From: Photobacterium toruni
GTDB lineage: Bacteria; Pseudomonadota; Gammaproteobacteria; Enterobacterales; Vibrionaceae
Reading direction: 5' to 3'
Length of the DNA: 64,000 bases
NCBI RefSeq assembly: GCF_024529955.1
Contig: NZ_AP024854.1
Span: forward strand, 2,356,001 to 2,420,000
Below, piece by piece: positions 50,481 through 61,495 of the stretch. The notes under the pieces are model-generated. The model searched no databases. It worked only from the letters and a program-made list of their open reading frames with translations, and was not told the origin of the DNA. A program made the position numbers and the translations under genes. Position 1 is the first letter of the stretch; each line of letters opens with the position of its first letter.

Positions 50481-52829
50481 ATGCATCTCGACGATTATAA
50501 AGCACTGATTGAGCAATTATTGCCAATCTATAACCAGCCTGATTTTGAAGCCGTGTTCCAGTTACTGACTCAGCATGAAACGGGTCCGGTACGGCTACAA
50601 ATAAAAATGGAAATCAATCGTTTAATGACCCCTTGTAATAAGATCATTGATCTACGAGGGCGCGTTAAAGGCCAGTGTCGACAATATACGTTTAACGATC
50701 ATAATCATTGGCTTGATGATGTCGCGATCAATCTTTATCATCGTCGCAAAGCAATATTTGCGGATCAATATTGTAATGGCTTATATGAAGAATTAATCAA
50801 TACCCATAATAATTTTCGTATTCTTCACCACCAGCAAAAAATATCACCGCCTGATGCCGCAACAACAAATGCCCAATATAGCTTATTTCAGGCGCAACTG
50901 ATTCGATTTGGATATTATCTTAGTCGCGAAGAGAAACGGCTCAGTATTGCAACGCCAATAGCATTAACACTACCTAACGCGCAGCAAATCTTAGCGACAA
51001 CCGTTGATCTTTCACCTTCAGGGGCGAGGTGTAAAGTGCCGGCAGCGTTTGACTATCAATTAGGTCAAACAATTACTGCATCCTTTCCACAATTGGCACA
51101 ACAATACCAAGATCAACAACTTAATCAACGTCACCCTTACCGCATTTTAGGTATTGATGATATTCAAGATAACGACAGTATCAAATGGTTGCGTTTACTG
51201 GCATTAACGGATCATTCTGCTTTACAGGCAATGATTAAACACGACCAACATCAATCATTAAGTCGTAATAACCACGATGATAAAATCATTCAGTTACGTA
51301 CCCAAGGTTATGAACACTGCTATCTAAAGCACACGGTAACAATGCCGTTATTTTTTGCTGGAGAAAATCTAAAATACAGCTTGTTAACGGATCATAATCA
51401 GCATCAATGGCAATATTGGCATGATGAACGCAATCAATCCGTAATTAATCATCTGTTATCAGCATCACGAATTAAGAACCTTGAATTAAGTGGTATATCG
51501 CACACCAGTACCTTAATTTATAGCTTCTTTCATGAGCATCAAGGTCAGCGCTATTTTTATTCAGCAGCACTGCCTGAAATGACGCGTCAGCAGCGCTTAT
51601 TATTTTGGCAAATAGGGGCTAAACGTGAAAGTTGGCGAGTTATGCGCTTAACGATTTATCCATTGCTGCAAAATGATACTCAAGCATTGGCGCAACTGAC
51701 ACCAGAGATGATGCCTTATTGCCAAGATTTATCACACATCGGTACGTTACAAGATTTAACCCACCACGAAGTACAACCAGACTATCTTTGTGGCATGACC
51801 TCAACCTTATCCGCCCAAGCGTTAAATCAATTTCGTCATCCTCGCAATCCCATTAGCCAAGCTGAGGCGATTCATTTTGATCCTAAACCGCTACGCAGTG
51901 AATCTCGATTTAATTATAAAACTGCCATTGAATTACAACAGAATCAACACAGAATCAGTGGCTATTCAATTGATTTTTCAAGTCGTGGACTCAATATTAA
52001 TTTAGATCAACCACTACGATGTAAACAAGGCGATACCGTGCTAATTGCATTCTCCCAACTAGCACGTGCCACTAAAAACGATATTCTAAAAAAAATGCCT
52101 TATCAGGTCATTCGCACTAGCCCAAGTGGTAAAAATATTCAATTAATCACAATTGAAAATGAAGATGGCTTATTAGGTGGACAATTTCTACGTACTTTAA
52201 TTGCATCTAATATTGAAAATTTAGCCCTTTGCAAAGAACCGCAACCATCCCCCGCGATGCTACTAACAATGCATCAAATGTTATTAACTCGCCTTCACAG
52301 CCTGCCGTATTTTGCTGAAAAAGTAGATCATAAAATAAAGGTAAAAGCGGTTGGATCCAATTTCCCATTATCATCACTCGCGAGCATATTGCATCAACTA
52401 AGTAATAATGATCGCTTAGATCTTGATATTATTTTCAAACAACGAGTAAAAGAGATGTTGGCCGATCCAATGCGACCGCGGGATAAACCACAACAACCTT
52501 TTATTCATGAATTATATTTAGCCGTTGAGTATCACGAGAATCAACGGCATAAGATTGAGACTAAACTGCGCAGGGATTTTGAGGATCTTGCATCCCAACG
52601 AGCTTATATACAGCAAGCACGTCAGCAAGGGGATTTATTCGCATTACGCATTACTGCGCTACCATTATTAAACCCATTAACCGGATTAATAGGTGAAAAA
52701 CTCAGTAAATTAGCGCGTTTATCGCTTCATCGAGCACGAGTATTAGAAATAGAATTTACATCGTTAATGGGCTGTGGCGAAATTTTCGATATTACAGATG
52801 AAGTATTAATACGTCTTGAAATCCATTAA
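50481..52829 (+). CDS. Large protein with two PilZ (c-di-GMP-binding) domains, PlzC-like
   Basis: 782 residues. Two segments have both halves of the PilZ motif. First: REEKR (RxxxR, about 155) then TTVDLSPSGARC (DxSxxG). Second: RSESR (about 475) then YSIDFSSRGLNI. Each half should therefore be able to bind cyclic di-GMP. No transmembrane segment or signal peptide is visible. The place between radA and serB is that of V. cholerae VC2344 (PlzC) as I recall it, so I infer orthology. The ATG at 50481 has only a weak ribosome site. Confidence 0.85.
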   Translation: MHLDDYKALIEQLLPIYNQPDFEAVFQLLTQHETGPVRLQIKMEINRLMTPCNKIIDLRGRVKGQCRQYTFNDHNHWLDDVAINLYHRRKAIFADQYCNGLYEELINTHNNFRILHHQQKISPPDAATTNAQYSLFQAQLIRFGYYLSREEKRLSIATPIALTLPNAQQILATTVDLSPSGARCKVPAAFDYQLGQTITASFPQLAQQYQDQQLNQRHPYRILGIDDIQDNDSIKWLRLLALTDHSALQAMIKHDQHQSLSRNNHDDKIIQLRTQGYEHCYLKHTVTMPLFFAGENLKYSLLTDHNQHQWQYWHDERNQSVINHLLSASRIKNLELSGISHTSTLIYSFFHEHQGQRYFYSAALPEMTRQQRLLFWQIGAKRESWRVMRLTIYPLLQNDTQALAQLTPEMMPYCQDLSHIGTLQDLTHHEVQPDYLCGMTSTLSAQALNQFRHPRNPISQAEAIHFDPKPLRSESRFNYKTAIELQQNQHRISGYSIDFSSRGLNINLDQPLRCKQGDTVLIAFSQLARATKNDILKKMPYQVIRTSPSGKNIQLITIENEDGLLGGQFLRTLIASNIENLALCKEPQPSPAMLLTMHQMLLTRLHSLPYFAEKVDHKIKVKAVGSNFPLSSLASILHQLSNNDRLDLDIIFKQRVKEMLADPMRPRDKPQQPFIHELYLAVEYHENQRHKIETKLRRDFEDLASQRAYIQQARQQGDLFALRITALPLLNPLTGLIGEKLSKLARLSLHRARVLEIEFTSLMGCGEIFDITDEVLIRLEIH

Positions 52830-52912
52830 CGTTAACCATCAATCCGCACCATTCTCAGGTGCGGCTTAGTGAGCGAATCATTAATCGAAACAGCGTATCA
52901 CTGCATACACAA

Positions 52913-53878
52913 CTACCATGCTAAACGTTGCTCGGCTAACGACGCTGATAGAATACAAATAATTGCACCTAAATCAGCATGACGAATTGCCACATCAGCC
53001 TGTGGCTCAACTTTAGGTTTCGCATGATATGCAATGCCTAATCCTGCAACATCCATCATCACTAAATCATTGGCCCCATCACCAACAGCAACGGTATTAT
53101 GCGGTTCGATATCAAACTCTTCAGCTAATGCCAATAATATTTCTGCTTTGGCTTTGGCATCAACCACTTTGCCAATCACCTTGCCCGTTAACTTACCATC
53201 AATAATTTCCAACGTATTTGAGGTTGCTGATACCAAATTAAATTGTTGCTGAAGATGATCAGAAAAATAGGTAAAACCGCCAGAAGCTATCGCGACTTGC
53301 CAGCCATAATGATACAAAGTGGCAATAAGTTGCGGCAACTCAGGCATTAACGGCAATCTATCACGTACTTGCGTTAAAATAGCTTCATCAGCTCCAGCTA
53401 ACGTTGCGACTCGTTGACGTAAACTTTGTTCAAAATCTAACTCACCCAGCATCGCACGCTCAGTAACCGCAGCAACCTCTTCACCAACACCGGCTAATTT
53501 AGCGATCTCATCTATACACTCAATTTCAATGGCGGTTGAATCCATATCTAACACCACAATCCCTGGCATTGATAAATCAGGAATATCACTCACATAAGCG
53601 ATATCTAATTGCTGTTCTAATACTGCTTGTTGCTGTTCTAATGTTAGTTCACTGGCAATCAAAATTGCATCATACGATCCGACTTTCCATGCCGCTACAA
53701 TTTCAATAGCACTCAAAGCCACACCATTAATTGCATCAATATTATCCGTGGTAATCTGTTTACCATAGACCAACCAATTTGCTTGGCGTTTACTGGTATT
53801 GGTTACAGATAATATTTCTGGAAAGCGTTTAAACAAGGTTGGGTGTTTGTTGATTTTGAGTACGTTTACAACGTCCAT
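52913..53878 (-). CDS. serB: Phosphoserine phosphatase SerB
   Basis: 321 residues. HAD motif I is in VVLDMDSTAIEIECIDEIAK (catalytic Asp pair) near 110, motif II in AIASGGFTYFSDHL, and motif III/IV in VAVGDGANDLVMMDVAG. It makes serine from phosphoserine, the last step of serine biosynthesis. The N-terminal ~100 residues are the extra domain of gammaproteobacterial SerB. It is divergent from ytjB, the same arrangement as in E. coli. Confidence 0.97.
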   Translation of the reverse strand: MDVVNVLKINKHPTLFKRFPEILSVTNTSKRQANWLVYGKQITTDNIDAINGVALSAIEIVAAWKVGSYDAILIASELTLEQQQAVLEQQLDIAYVSDIPDLSMPGIVVLDMDSTAIEIECIDEIAKLAGVGEEVAAVTERAMLGELDFEQSLRQRVATLAGADEAILTQVRDRLPLMPELPQLIATLYHYGWQVAIASGGFTYFSDHLQQQFNLVSATSNTLEIIDGKLTGKVIGKVVDAKAKAEILLALAEEFDIEPHNTVAVGDGANDLVMMDVAGLGIAYHAKPKVEPQADVAIRHADLGAIICILSASLAEQRLAW

Positions 53879-54142
53879 TGTGTCATCCTTTACAATTTAA
53901 TTACTATAAACCTAACGATTGTATGCTTGAAGAGCAAGGCTAATTGTAAAATTAGTGTTATATCAACAATCACATAAAATGCCTTTATTTATATATAATC
54001 ATTAACTTAATGTTGATTTAATTGACTATTTATTAACACGCATTATTTGTTAATAAACTTTAACACTTCACTCTAGGGGAAATAATCATCCGTTATTATT
54101 TTAGTGTAGAATAATCATAATCAAAAAAATCGGATGATATGA

Positions 54143-54757
54143 ATGATCCAATGGAACACTAAGCGATGGCAACGTCAGCGGCTGCAAAAAGCCATGATCT
54201 TGTTTGTATGCCTATTAACATCTATTGGCATACTTCAATATGGCGCGATACTTAGCCAACAAAACTACCAAATGCTGAGTGAGCAAACTCAAACTTTATC
54301 GCAAATTATTGTTCGCCAAGCCGCTAAAAATGCAGCAACTGATATTAAAAATAAAGATCAGCGCCAACTGCAATTATTAGTCAATAATTTGGCGACTGAG
54401 CCGCTCATTTTAGATGCAACAATCTATAACCTTGAAGGAGTGGCACTTGCGAAAACAAAAGCCGCATTGCCATTAGAGCAACTAACCGGACTGTCGACCC
54501 CATTGGCAATGGCAAGTATTGGTCGCCAACAAATAGCCGAACCGGTATTAAATAACGGTCATATTGTTGGATTTATGCGTATTACGCTGGAACACGATAA
54601 ATTGTTGACGCATGCAATTGAGAAAATAGCCACGATGACAGCAATCATTCGCGGACTCATTATTGCAGCACTGATTCTTGGTGTTTTATTGGCGGTTGTT
54701 TTTAGTCGCCAACGTTATCAGAGTAGTTTTCCGTTCTTGCATCATCATCACCAATAA
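54143..54757 (+). CDS. ytjB: YtjB/Smp family membrane protein
   Basis: 204 residues with two transmembrane helices (AMILFVCLLTSIGILQYGA near 18-36 and IIRGLIIAALILGVLLAVVF near 168-187) around a periplasmic domain of about 130 residues (ILDATIYNLEGVALAKTKAA). Divergent from serB, exactly like smp/ytjB in E. coli. Function is poorly known. The C-terminus is His-rich (FLHHHHQ). A four-base earlier ATG is out of frame. Confidence 0.85.
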   Translation: MIQWNTKRWQRQRLQKAMILFVCLLTSIGILQYGAILSQQNYQMLSEQTQTLSQIIVRQAAKNAATDIKNKDQRQLQLLVNNLATEPLILDATIYNLEGVALAKTKAALPLEQLTGLSTPLAMASIGRQQIAEPVLNNGHIVGFMRITLEHDKLLTHAIEKIATMTAIIRGLIIAALILGVLLAVVFSRQRYQSSFPFLHHHHQ

Positions 54758-54775
54758 GATGATCTTAGCGTATAA

Positions 54776-54813
54776 AAAAGCGGTAATAGTGTAGACTATT
54801 ACCGCTTTTTTTA
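54776..54813. terminator. Bidirectional terminator between ytjB and deoD
   Basis: Stem AAAAGCGGTAATAGT / ACTATTACCGCTTTT around GTAG, with a long T tail. It ends both convergent units. Confidence 0.88.
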
Positions 54814-54855
54814 ATGTTTATTGATACTAATATAAAATATCAATTACCTGATCGA

Positions 54856-55575
54856 TTACTCAGCGTCACCAAGTAATACTGATTCTAGTGCAATTTCAAT
54901 CATTTCATTAAACGTTAATTGACGCTCTTCAGATGTTGTTGCTTCACCACGTAGAATATGGTCAGAAACAGTACAAATAGTCAGTGCCTTAGCACCAAAC
55001 TCTGCCGCAACGCCGTAGATACCCGCCGCTTCCATTTCAACGCCAACAATGCCGTATTTATCCATTGTTTTGAAGAAATCAAAATCAGGATTGTAGAACA
55101 AATCAGCAGAGAAAATATTACCAACTTTAACAGGAATACCTTTTGCTTTTGCTGCATCTACTGCATTTTGTACCATACCAAAATCAGCAATAGCTGCGAA
55201 ATCATGACCACCAAAACGGATACGGTTTACTTTAGAATCTGTTGATGCGCCCATACCGATAACAACATCGCGCAATTTAACGTCATCACGTACAGCACCA
55301 CAACTACCAACACGGATAATTTTCTTCACGCCAAAGTCTTTAATTAACTCTGTCGCGTAGATAGAACAAGAAGGGATACCCATACCGTGGCCCATAACAG
55401 AGATCTTACGACCTTTGTAAGTACCAGTAAAACCAAGCATGCCACGCACGTTACATACTTCTGTTACATTCTCTAGAAATGTTTCAGCAATGAACTTAGC
55501 ACGTAGTGGATCACCCGGCATTAGTACTACATCTGCAAAATCGCCCATTTCAGCATTAATATGTGGAGTAGCCAT
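54856..55575 (-). CDS. deoD: Purine nucleoside phosphorylase DeoD
   Basis: 239 residues from ATG 55575, preceded by [33 protein letters not shown] starts the protein, as in E. coli (239 residues). [16 protein letters not shown], the phosphate loop RVGSCGAV and the [15 protein letters not shown] region are visible. It phosphorolyses purine (deoxy)nucleosides. Last gene of the deoC-deoA-deoB-deoD operon; it is separated from deoB by about 200 bases. Confidence 0.97.
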   Translation of the reverse strand: MATPHINAEMGDFADVVLMPGDPLRAKFIAETFLENVTEVCNVRGMLGFTGTYKGRKISVMGHGMGIPSCSIYATELIKDFGVKKIIRVGSCGAVRDDVKLRDVVIGMGASTDSKVNRIRFGGHDFAAIADFGMVQNAVDAAKAKGIPVKVGNIFSADLFYNPDFDFFKTMDKYGIVGVEMEAAGIYGVAAEFGAKALTICTVSDHILRGEATTSEERQLTFNEMIEIALESVLLGDAE

Positions 55576-55779
55576 CGTTATATCCTTTCTGTTAATTGAA
55601 TCAATAATCAATGGTACTAATGTCTATTGACACTCCGCACAACTGATTACCAATAACCGTTTAATATCGATCTGATGACGATCGTTATCGTACAAATATG
55701 TCCATTTTTATACTAATCAAGGCGATTAATCCAATCATTCCTCGCCTTGATGATCAAGATAATGGTAGCTAATTATGTT

Positions 55780-57000
55780 TTATAGAAACGATTTTCCATA
55801 ATCCATATCAGATGTACCAAAATGTGTTGCTAAGCTTTGACCAATATCAGCAAATGTTTCACGGCGACCTAATGAGCCAGCCTGAACTTTTGGTCCTGTA
55901 ACGATCACTGGAATATGCTCACGTGTGTGATCAGTACCCGGCCATGTTGGATCACAACCATGGTCAGCAGTAATAATTAACACATCGTCTTCTTTTAGCA
56001 AGGCTAAAATTTCAGGTAAACGACGGTCAAAATATTCTAGTGCTGCGGCATAACCTGCAACATTACGACGGTGACCATAAGCTGAGTCAAAATCAACAAA
56101 GTTAGTAAATACGATGCTGTTATCACCAGCAACTTCAATTTGTGCTAACGTTGCATCAAACAGTGCAGGAATACCGGTTGCTTTTACTTTGCGAGAAATA
56201 CCACAACCAGCATAGATATCAGAGATCTTACCGATAGAAATAACTTCACCTTGCTTTTCTTCAACTAACTTTTGCAAAATAGTTGTTGCAGGTGGCTCAA
56301 GCGATAAGTCACGACGGTTACCAGTACGCTCAAATTGACCTTTGCCCGCACCAATAAATGGGCGCGCAATAACACGACCAATATTATAATCTTCTAGTTC
56401 TTCACGAACGATATGACAAAGTTCCATTAACCTATCAAGACCGTAAGTTTCTTCATGACATGCAATTTGGAATACAGAGTCTGCTGATGTATAGAAAATG
56501 GGTTTACCTGTTCGCATGTGCTCTTCGCCCAAATCATCCAGTACTTGAGTACCTGATGCATGGCAGTTACCTAAGTAACCGTCTAGACCTGCACGAGCAA
56601 GAATACGATCCGTTAGCTCTTTAGGGAAACTATTGGTTTTATCGCTAAAGTAGCCCCAATCAAACAATACTGGCACACCCGCAATTTCCCAGTGACCAGA
56701 TGGTGTGTCTTTTCCTGATGAAATTTCTTTCGCATGGCCAAAAGCACCTACGATTTCAACGTCAGTATCCATACCTTCAGGAAAATGACCACATGATTCT
56801 TCACATGCTTTTACTAAGCCTAATTTGGTTAGGTTAGGCAAGTATAAAGCGCCGCTACGATCACCATTATCAGCTTCACCACGCGCACATGCTTGTGCAA
56901 TATGACCCAGTGTATTTGCACCTACATCACCGAAATCAATCGCATCTTCTGTTGCGCCGATACCAAAAGAATCTAAAACTAAAATAATTGAACGTTTCAT
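55780..57000 (-). CDS. deoB: Phosphopentomutase DeoB
   Basis: 406 residues from ATG 57000 ([16 protein letters not shown]); the frame continues upstream into deoA but this start is ten bases after the deoA stop. Metal-binding alkaline-phosphatase-type motifs are visible: [26 protein letters not shown] and [20 protein letters not shown]. It interconverts ribose/deoxyribose 1- and 5-phosphate, linking the phosphorylases to DeoC. Length matches E. coli (407). Confidence 0.97.
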   Translation of the reverse strand: MKRSIILVLDSFGIGATEDAIDFGDVGANTLGHIAQACARGEADNGDRSGALYLPNLTKLGLVKACEESCGHFPEGMDTDVEIVGAFGHAKEISSGKDTPSGHWEIAGVPVLFDWGYFSDKTNSFPKELTDRILARAGLDGYLGNCHASGTQVLDDLGEEHMRTGKPIFYTSADSVFQIACHEETYGLDRLMELCHIVREELEDYNIGRVIARPFIGAGKGQFERTGNRRDLSLEPPATTILQKLVEEKQGEVISIGKISDIYAGCGISRKVKATGIPALFDATLAQIEVAGDNSIVFTNFVDFDSAYGHRRNVAGYAAALEYFDRRLPEILALLKEDDVLIITADHGCDPTWPGTDHTREHIPVIVTGPKVQAGSLGRRETFADIGQSLATHFGTSDMDYGKSFL

Positions 57001-57010
57001 GTTTGCTCCG

Positions 57011-58342
57011 TTATACGTCTTGTTTGCCAATGCGACGGTATACTTCTGGGGTTGCTTCTGATGTAGTATCTGCAACAGTAATATTAGCTCGAACCGCTTT
57101 CGCTGCTTCTTGCCATTGCGCTTCAGTACGTGCATGTACCATCGCAAGTGGAGTATCGGCATAGACTTCATCACCAAGACGAATCATATTTGATAATCCC
57201 ACCGCATAATCGATGTTATCACTGGCAACACGACGACCACCGCCCATACCCACAACAGCCATACCTAAACCACGAGTATCCATCGCAGTTGCAAAACCGG
57301 TTGTTTCAGCAAATACAGGTTTAATGATCTCTGCTTTATCAAGATAGTTATCATAATTATCGATAAAATCAGTTGGACCACCAAGACCTGCAACCATTTT
57401 ACCAAAACGTTCTGCAGCTTGACCATTATCTAACACAGCTTGAAGTTTCGCACGTGCTTGAGGTAAATCCGAGGCTAGTTTACTGATAACTAACATTTCA
57501 GCGCACAATGCCATCGTTACTTCATATAAACGAGGGTTACGGTATTCACCCGTTAAAAACTGTACCGCTTCACGTACTTCAAGTGCATTACCCGCAGTTG
57601 ATGCTAACACTTGATTCATATCAGTCAACAATGCCGATGTACATGTACCTGCGCCATTGGCAACAGCTACAATTGATTTTGCTAACTCTTCTGATGCCGC
57701 GTAAGTTGGCATAAATGCGCCAGAACCTACTTTTACATCCATTACTAAGTAATCTAAACCAGCCGCCAATTTCTTAGACAAAATAGACGCGGTGATCAAT
57801 GAAATATTATCAACCGTTGCGGTTACATCACGAGTTGCGTACACACGTTTATCAGCAGGGGCTAAATCACCCGTTTGACCGATAATTGCTACACCCGCTT
57901 CTTTGGTTACTTTACCGAACACTTCATTGCTTGGCGTAATGTTATAACCTGGAATCGATTCCAACTTATCTAACGTACCACCAGTATGACCAAGACCACG
58001 ACCAGAGATCATTGGTACATAGCCACCACATGCCGCTACCATAGCGCCCAGCATTAAAGAGGTCACATCACCCACACCACCGGTTGAGTGCTTATCAACA
58101 ATAGGACCATCAAAATTCATATGCCCCCAATCGATTACCATTCCAGAATCACGCATGGCACAGGTTAAAGCAACGCGCTCATCCATAGTCATATCATTAA
58201 AATAAATCGCCATTGCAAAAGCAGCGATTTGGCCTTCAGATACCGTATTGTTGGCAACACCTTGAATGAAGAAACTAATTTCATCGGCTGTTAGAGCAAT
58301 GTTGTCGCGTTTTTTACGAATAATTTCTTGAGGTAAATACAT
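57011..58342 (-). CDS. deoA: Thymidine phosphorylase DeoA
   Basis: 443 residues from ATG 58342 ([14 protein letters not shown]), with AGAGGATC upstream. [20 protein letters not shown] (phosphate-binding) and [20 protein letters not shown] are the pyrimidine-phosphorylase signatures. It releases thymine and deoxyribose 1-phosphate. Second gene of the deo operon; deoB follows ten bases later. Confidence 0.97.
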   Translation of the reverse strand: MYLPQEIIRKKRDNIALTADEISFFIQGVANNTVSEGQIAAFAMAIYFNDMTMDERVALTCAMRDSGMVIDWGHMNFDGPIVDKHSTGGVGDVTSLMLGAMVAACGGYVPMISGRGLGHTGGTLDKLESIPGYNITPSNEVFGKVTKEAGVAIIGQTGDLAPADKRVYATRDVTATVDNISLITASILSKKLAAGLDYLVMDVKVGSGAFMPTYAASEELAKSIVAVANGAGTCTSALLTDMNQVLASTAGNALEVREAVQFLTGEYRNPRLYEVTMALCAEMLVISKLASDLPQARAKLQAVLDNGQAAERFGKMVAGLGGPTDFIDNYDNYLDKAEIIKPVFAETTGFATAMDTRGLGMAVVGMGGGRRVASDNIDYAVGLSNMIRLGDEVYADTPLAMVHARTEAQWQEAAKAVRANITVADTTSEATPEVYRRIGKQDV

Positions 58343-58589
58343 GACGATCCTCTTACTGATATGTATTTCAATCGAAAAGATCATCTATTTTATAAACGAT
58401 ACAATTTAAAAATCTGACTATTATTTTGCCAAATTTTACGTGTACGAATCCATTCAGTGATATCAGGACATCATTGAAAATAATGGTAAATAAAATAGAT
58501 AATTGTCACTAATATAAAATAATTAGTGCTGTGCTTAATAAAGTTTGAAAATAATAAGGTGGCATTACACCACCTTAATTAGCAAAAGC

Positions 58590-59366
58590 TTAGTAACCGC
58601 CTTGTGCTGCTTGCTCGCCTTCACCTAATGTGTGAAGTAAATTAGCAAGTAGGCTTGATGCACCAAAACGGTAATGACGGCTATCTGCCCACTCATCACC
58701 AAGAATAGTGTTTGCCATTGCTAGGTATTGTTGAGCATCTTCAGCAGTACGCACGCCACCAGCAGGCTTAAAGCCAACTGTTTTTGCTACGCCCATGTCT
58801 TTAATTACATTCAGCATGATTTCAGCATACTCAGGCGTTGCATTTACAGGCACTTTACCTGTTGATGTTTTAATAAAATCAGCGCCAGCATTAATACAAA
58901 TTTCAGACGCTTGCTTAATTAAAGCTTCTGTTTTTAGCTCACCAGTTTCGATGATAACTTTTAGAAGTACGTTATCGCCACACGCTGCTTTACATTGCTT
59001 AACAAGCTCAAAGCCTACTTCTGCATTGCCAGCAATCAGTGCGCGGTATGGGAACACTACGTCTACTTCGTCTGCGCCATAAGCAACAGCTGCTTTCGTT
59101 TCAGCAACAGCGATTTCAATATCGTCATTACCGTGTGGGAAGTTAGTTACTGTTGCAACACGTACATCAGGTGTACCTTGCTCACGTAACTGCTTCTTAG
59201 CTACTGGAATAAAACGAGGGTAGATACATACTGCAGCAGTGTTACCAACAACTGTTTTTGCGTTCTTACATAATGCGATCACTTTTTCATCAGTGTCGTC
59301 TTCATTTAATGTTGTAAGATCCATTAATTTTAATGCACGTAGTGCTGCAGCTTTTAAATCGCTCAT
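58590..59366 (-). CDS. deoC: Deoxyribose-phosphate aldolase DeoC
   Basis: 258 residues (E. coli 259). The Schiff-base Lys region [20 protein letters not shown] and [20 protein letters not shown] are diagnostic for class I DERA. It splits deoxyribose 5-phosphate to acetaldehyde and glyceraldehyde 3-phosphate. First gene of the deo operon; about 250 bases to deoA. AGAG precedes the start. Confidence 0.97.
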   Translation of the reverse strand: MSDLKAAALRALKLMDLTTLNEDDTDEKVIALCKNAKTVVGNTAAVCIYPRFIPVAKKQLREQGTPDVRVATVTNFPHGNDDIEIAVAETKAAVAYGADEVDVVFPYRALIAGNAEVGFELVKQCKAACGDNVLLKVIIETGELKTEALIKQASEICINAGADFIKTSTGKVPVNATPEYAEIMLNVIKDMGVAKTVGFKPAGGVRTAEDAQQYLAMANTILGDEWADSRHYRFGASSLLANLLHTLGEGEQAAQGGY

Positions 59367-59910
59367 GACTCTCTCCAGTCGTAATGTTTGATCGCGGTAG
59401 TGTTAATATTGCTACCTGAATACTCAGTATAAATTCAGCAGTGTTTGATATTCTTTCACTGCGTGCAACGATATTCACTATCGCTGTCATCTATAGTCGG
59501 ACTTTATTCCTTGAAGACCCAGAAAGATAAATCACTATTTTCTGATTGCTATCCTTAGCACCGCGTAAGCTACTTCGAACAAGACTAAGTTGCCTTTATC
59601 TGTTCAGGTTTTTACTTACGTATAATATCAACTCAACCACAACTCGACCATCAATCTCGTGTTTCCTGTGGTGGATAATATGTTTACTGAAATCAAAAGT
59701 GTTTTCACAACTCATGCAACTGAGACATAAAAAATCCCATTTATTGCCTGTGTTTTATTTATGATGCAAATAACACAAGTAACGTAATCAATAATAACCG
59801 CGATACTGTTTCTATAAGAGAATAATAACAGAGTGAAAATTCAGAAAGGGGAACGCAATCGATTTTATTACATTAAACCAAACTTAAATTTCATTACTTT
59901 TTGCGAACGA
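59367..59910 (-). other. Intergenic region upstream of the deo operon
   Basis: No gene supported. TATACT (minus strand, about 59430) is a possible -10 of deoC but no matching -35 stands out. Weak CRP-like halves occur near 59700 and 59770; I found no full-symmetry CRP or DeoR/CytR operator by eye. Confidence 0.35.
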
Positions 59911-59946
59911 AAAAAAACGCCACAGTGTGAACCATGGCGTTTTTTA
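59911..59946 (-). terminator. Terminator of nupC
   Basis: Stem AAACGCCA / TGGCGTTT around CAGTGTGAACCA with an A-run on the left (T-run on the minus strand). Confidence 0.8.
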
Positions 59947-59984
59947 TCTGAGGTAACTATTACTTTATAACGGTTACTTTATAA

Positions 59985-61277
59985 CTATGATGCAAGGGTA
60001 ATAAACAGACCTGCAATCGTCGCTGACATTAGGTTAGATAATGTACCCGCTGCCACAGCCTTCATACCAAAGCGAGCGATTTCAGCACGACGTGTTGGTG
60101 CAAGACCACCTAAACCACCCAGTAGAATTGCTACTGAAGATAGGTTTGCGAAACCACACAATGCAAATGAGATGATAGCTTTAGTCTTATCAGTCATTTC
60201 AGCACCCGTCTGCGCAACTATCATGCCGCCATCAGCCACATCTTTTAGGTAAGGGGCAAAGTTTAAGTAAGCAACAAATTCGTTAACAACAATTTTTTGA
60301 CCGATGAATGAACCAGCAACTTGTGCTTCACCCCATGGCACACCAATAAGGAATGCAAGTGGTGAGAATACGTAACCTAGAATTAACTCTAGTGTTAGTT
60401 GTGGCATACCGAACCAACCACCAATACCACCAAGCATACCGTTGATTAATGCAATTAGACCGATGAATGCAAGTAACATTGCGCCAACGTTTAGTGCTAG
60501 TTGCATACCAGATGATGCACCAGCTGCTGCTGCGTCAATAATGTTCGCTGGTTTTTCTTCGCTTTCATCTTCATCATTACCTGCAATCTGCTCAATAGGT
60601 TGCTCAGTTTCAGGCTTAATGATTTTAGCAAATAGTAGACCACCCGGTGCTGCCATAAATGAAGCGGCAATCAAGTACTCTAGAGGAACACCCATCTGCG
60701 CGTAACCTGCAAGAACACCACCAGCAACTGATGCCAAACCACCACACATTACCGCAAACAGCTCAGACTGAGTCATCTTAGGAACAAACGGGCGAATAAC
60801 TAATGGCGCTTCTGTTTGACCTACAAAAATATTAGCTGTTGCTGACATTGATTCTGCGTGAGAAGTGCCAAGAACTTTACGTAAACCACCGCCAAGAACA
60901 TTGATAACAATTTGCATCGCGCCAATGTAGTACAACACGCTGATAAGTGCAGAGAAGAATACGATAACAGGCAGTACACGTAGTGCGAAGACAAAGCCAC
61001 CGCCACCGAATAATTCAAACATCTTGTTTGATGTTAAGCCACCAAATAAGAAGTTAATACCGTCATTACCATAGCCAATAACGTTAGCTACTGCTTGAGA
61101 CATGCCATACAGCACATCACGGCCTACTGGTACATAGAGTACAAATGCACCCAATAAAAATTGGATAGCAAATGCGCCACCAACAGTACGTAAATTGATC
61201 GCTTTACGGTTATCAGATAGAAGTACGGCAAGTAATAGCAGTACCACCATCCCAACTAGGCTCATTAGCAGGCTCAT
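59985..61277 (-). CDS. nupC: Concentrative nucleoside transporter NupC (CNT family)
   Basis: 430 residues, hydrophobic with about ten membrane segments. [50 protein letters not shown] and [20 protein letters not shown] are the CNT transport-core motifs. It imports nucleosides with sodium or protons. The N-terminus [18 protein letters not shown] and following text read very like the V. cholerae CNT protein of known structure. It feeds the deo operon next to it. A CRP site is upstream at 61423-61438. Confidence 0.96.
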   Translation of the reverse strand: MSLLMSLVGMVVLLLLAVLLSDNRKAINLRTVGGAFAIQFLLGAFVLYVPVGRDVLYGMSQAVANVIGYGNDGINFLFGGLTSNKMFELFGGGGFVFALRVLPVIVFFSALISVLYYIGAMQIVINVLGGGLRKVLGTSHAESMSATANIFVGQTEAPLVIRPFVPKMTQSELFAVMCGGLASVAGGVLAGYAQMGVPLEYLIAASFMAAPGGLLFAKIIKPETEQPIEQIAGNDEDESEEKPANIIDAAAAGASSGMQLALNVGAMLLAFIGLIALINGMLGGIGGWFGMPQLTLELILGYVFSPLAFLIGVPWGEAQVAGSFIGQKIVVNEFVAYLNFAPYLKDVADGGMIVAQTGAEMTDKTKAIISFALCGFANLSSVAILLGGLGGLAPTRRAEIARFGMKAVAAGTLSNLMSATIAGLFITLAS

Positions 61278-61343
61278 GATTTATGGAATCCTATAGTTAA
61301 GTTTTGGCGTATTGACAGTTAAGCTCTTTTATAGAGTCGGCGC

Positions 61344-61349
61344 ATTATA
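61344..61349 (-). promoter_or_regulatory. -10 element of nupC
   Basis: TATAAT on the minus strand, followed by GCGCC. No good -35 is visible, as expected for an activator-dependent promoter. Confidence 0.6.
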
Positions 61350-61422
61350 CTCATGGAGCTGATGATGATGTAATGCAAAGATCACAGTTTATGAGGAAAT
61401 TTGATGTACCATAATCAGCTAT

Positions 61423-61438
61423 TGTGACTCGCATCACA
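61423..61438 (-). promoter_or_regulatory. CRP (cAMP receptor protein) site upstream of nupC
   Basis: TGTGACTCGCATCACA: both half-sites TGTGA and TCACA are perfect with the six-base spacer. Its centre lies about 93 bases upstream of the start expected from the TATAAT at 61344-61349. Confidence 0.8.
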
Positions 61439-61495
61439 TTACACTTACACCACCAGCCGAATAAATTACGCAAACGTTTGGCTTTGGCAGCAAAA

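Noticed and set aside
55780..57177. deoB starting at 57177 with 59 extra residues
   Set aside because: The extra part lies inside deoA and reads unlike the family; [13 protein letters not shown] at 57000 is the normal start.
59546..59764. 72-codon plus-strand frame between deoC and nupC
   Set aside because: No ribosome site, low-complexity translation, no family resemblance.
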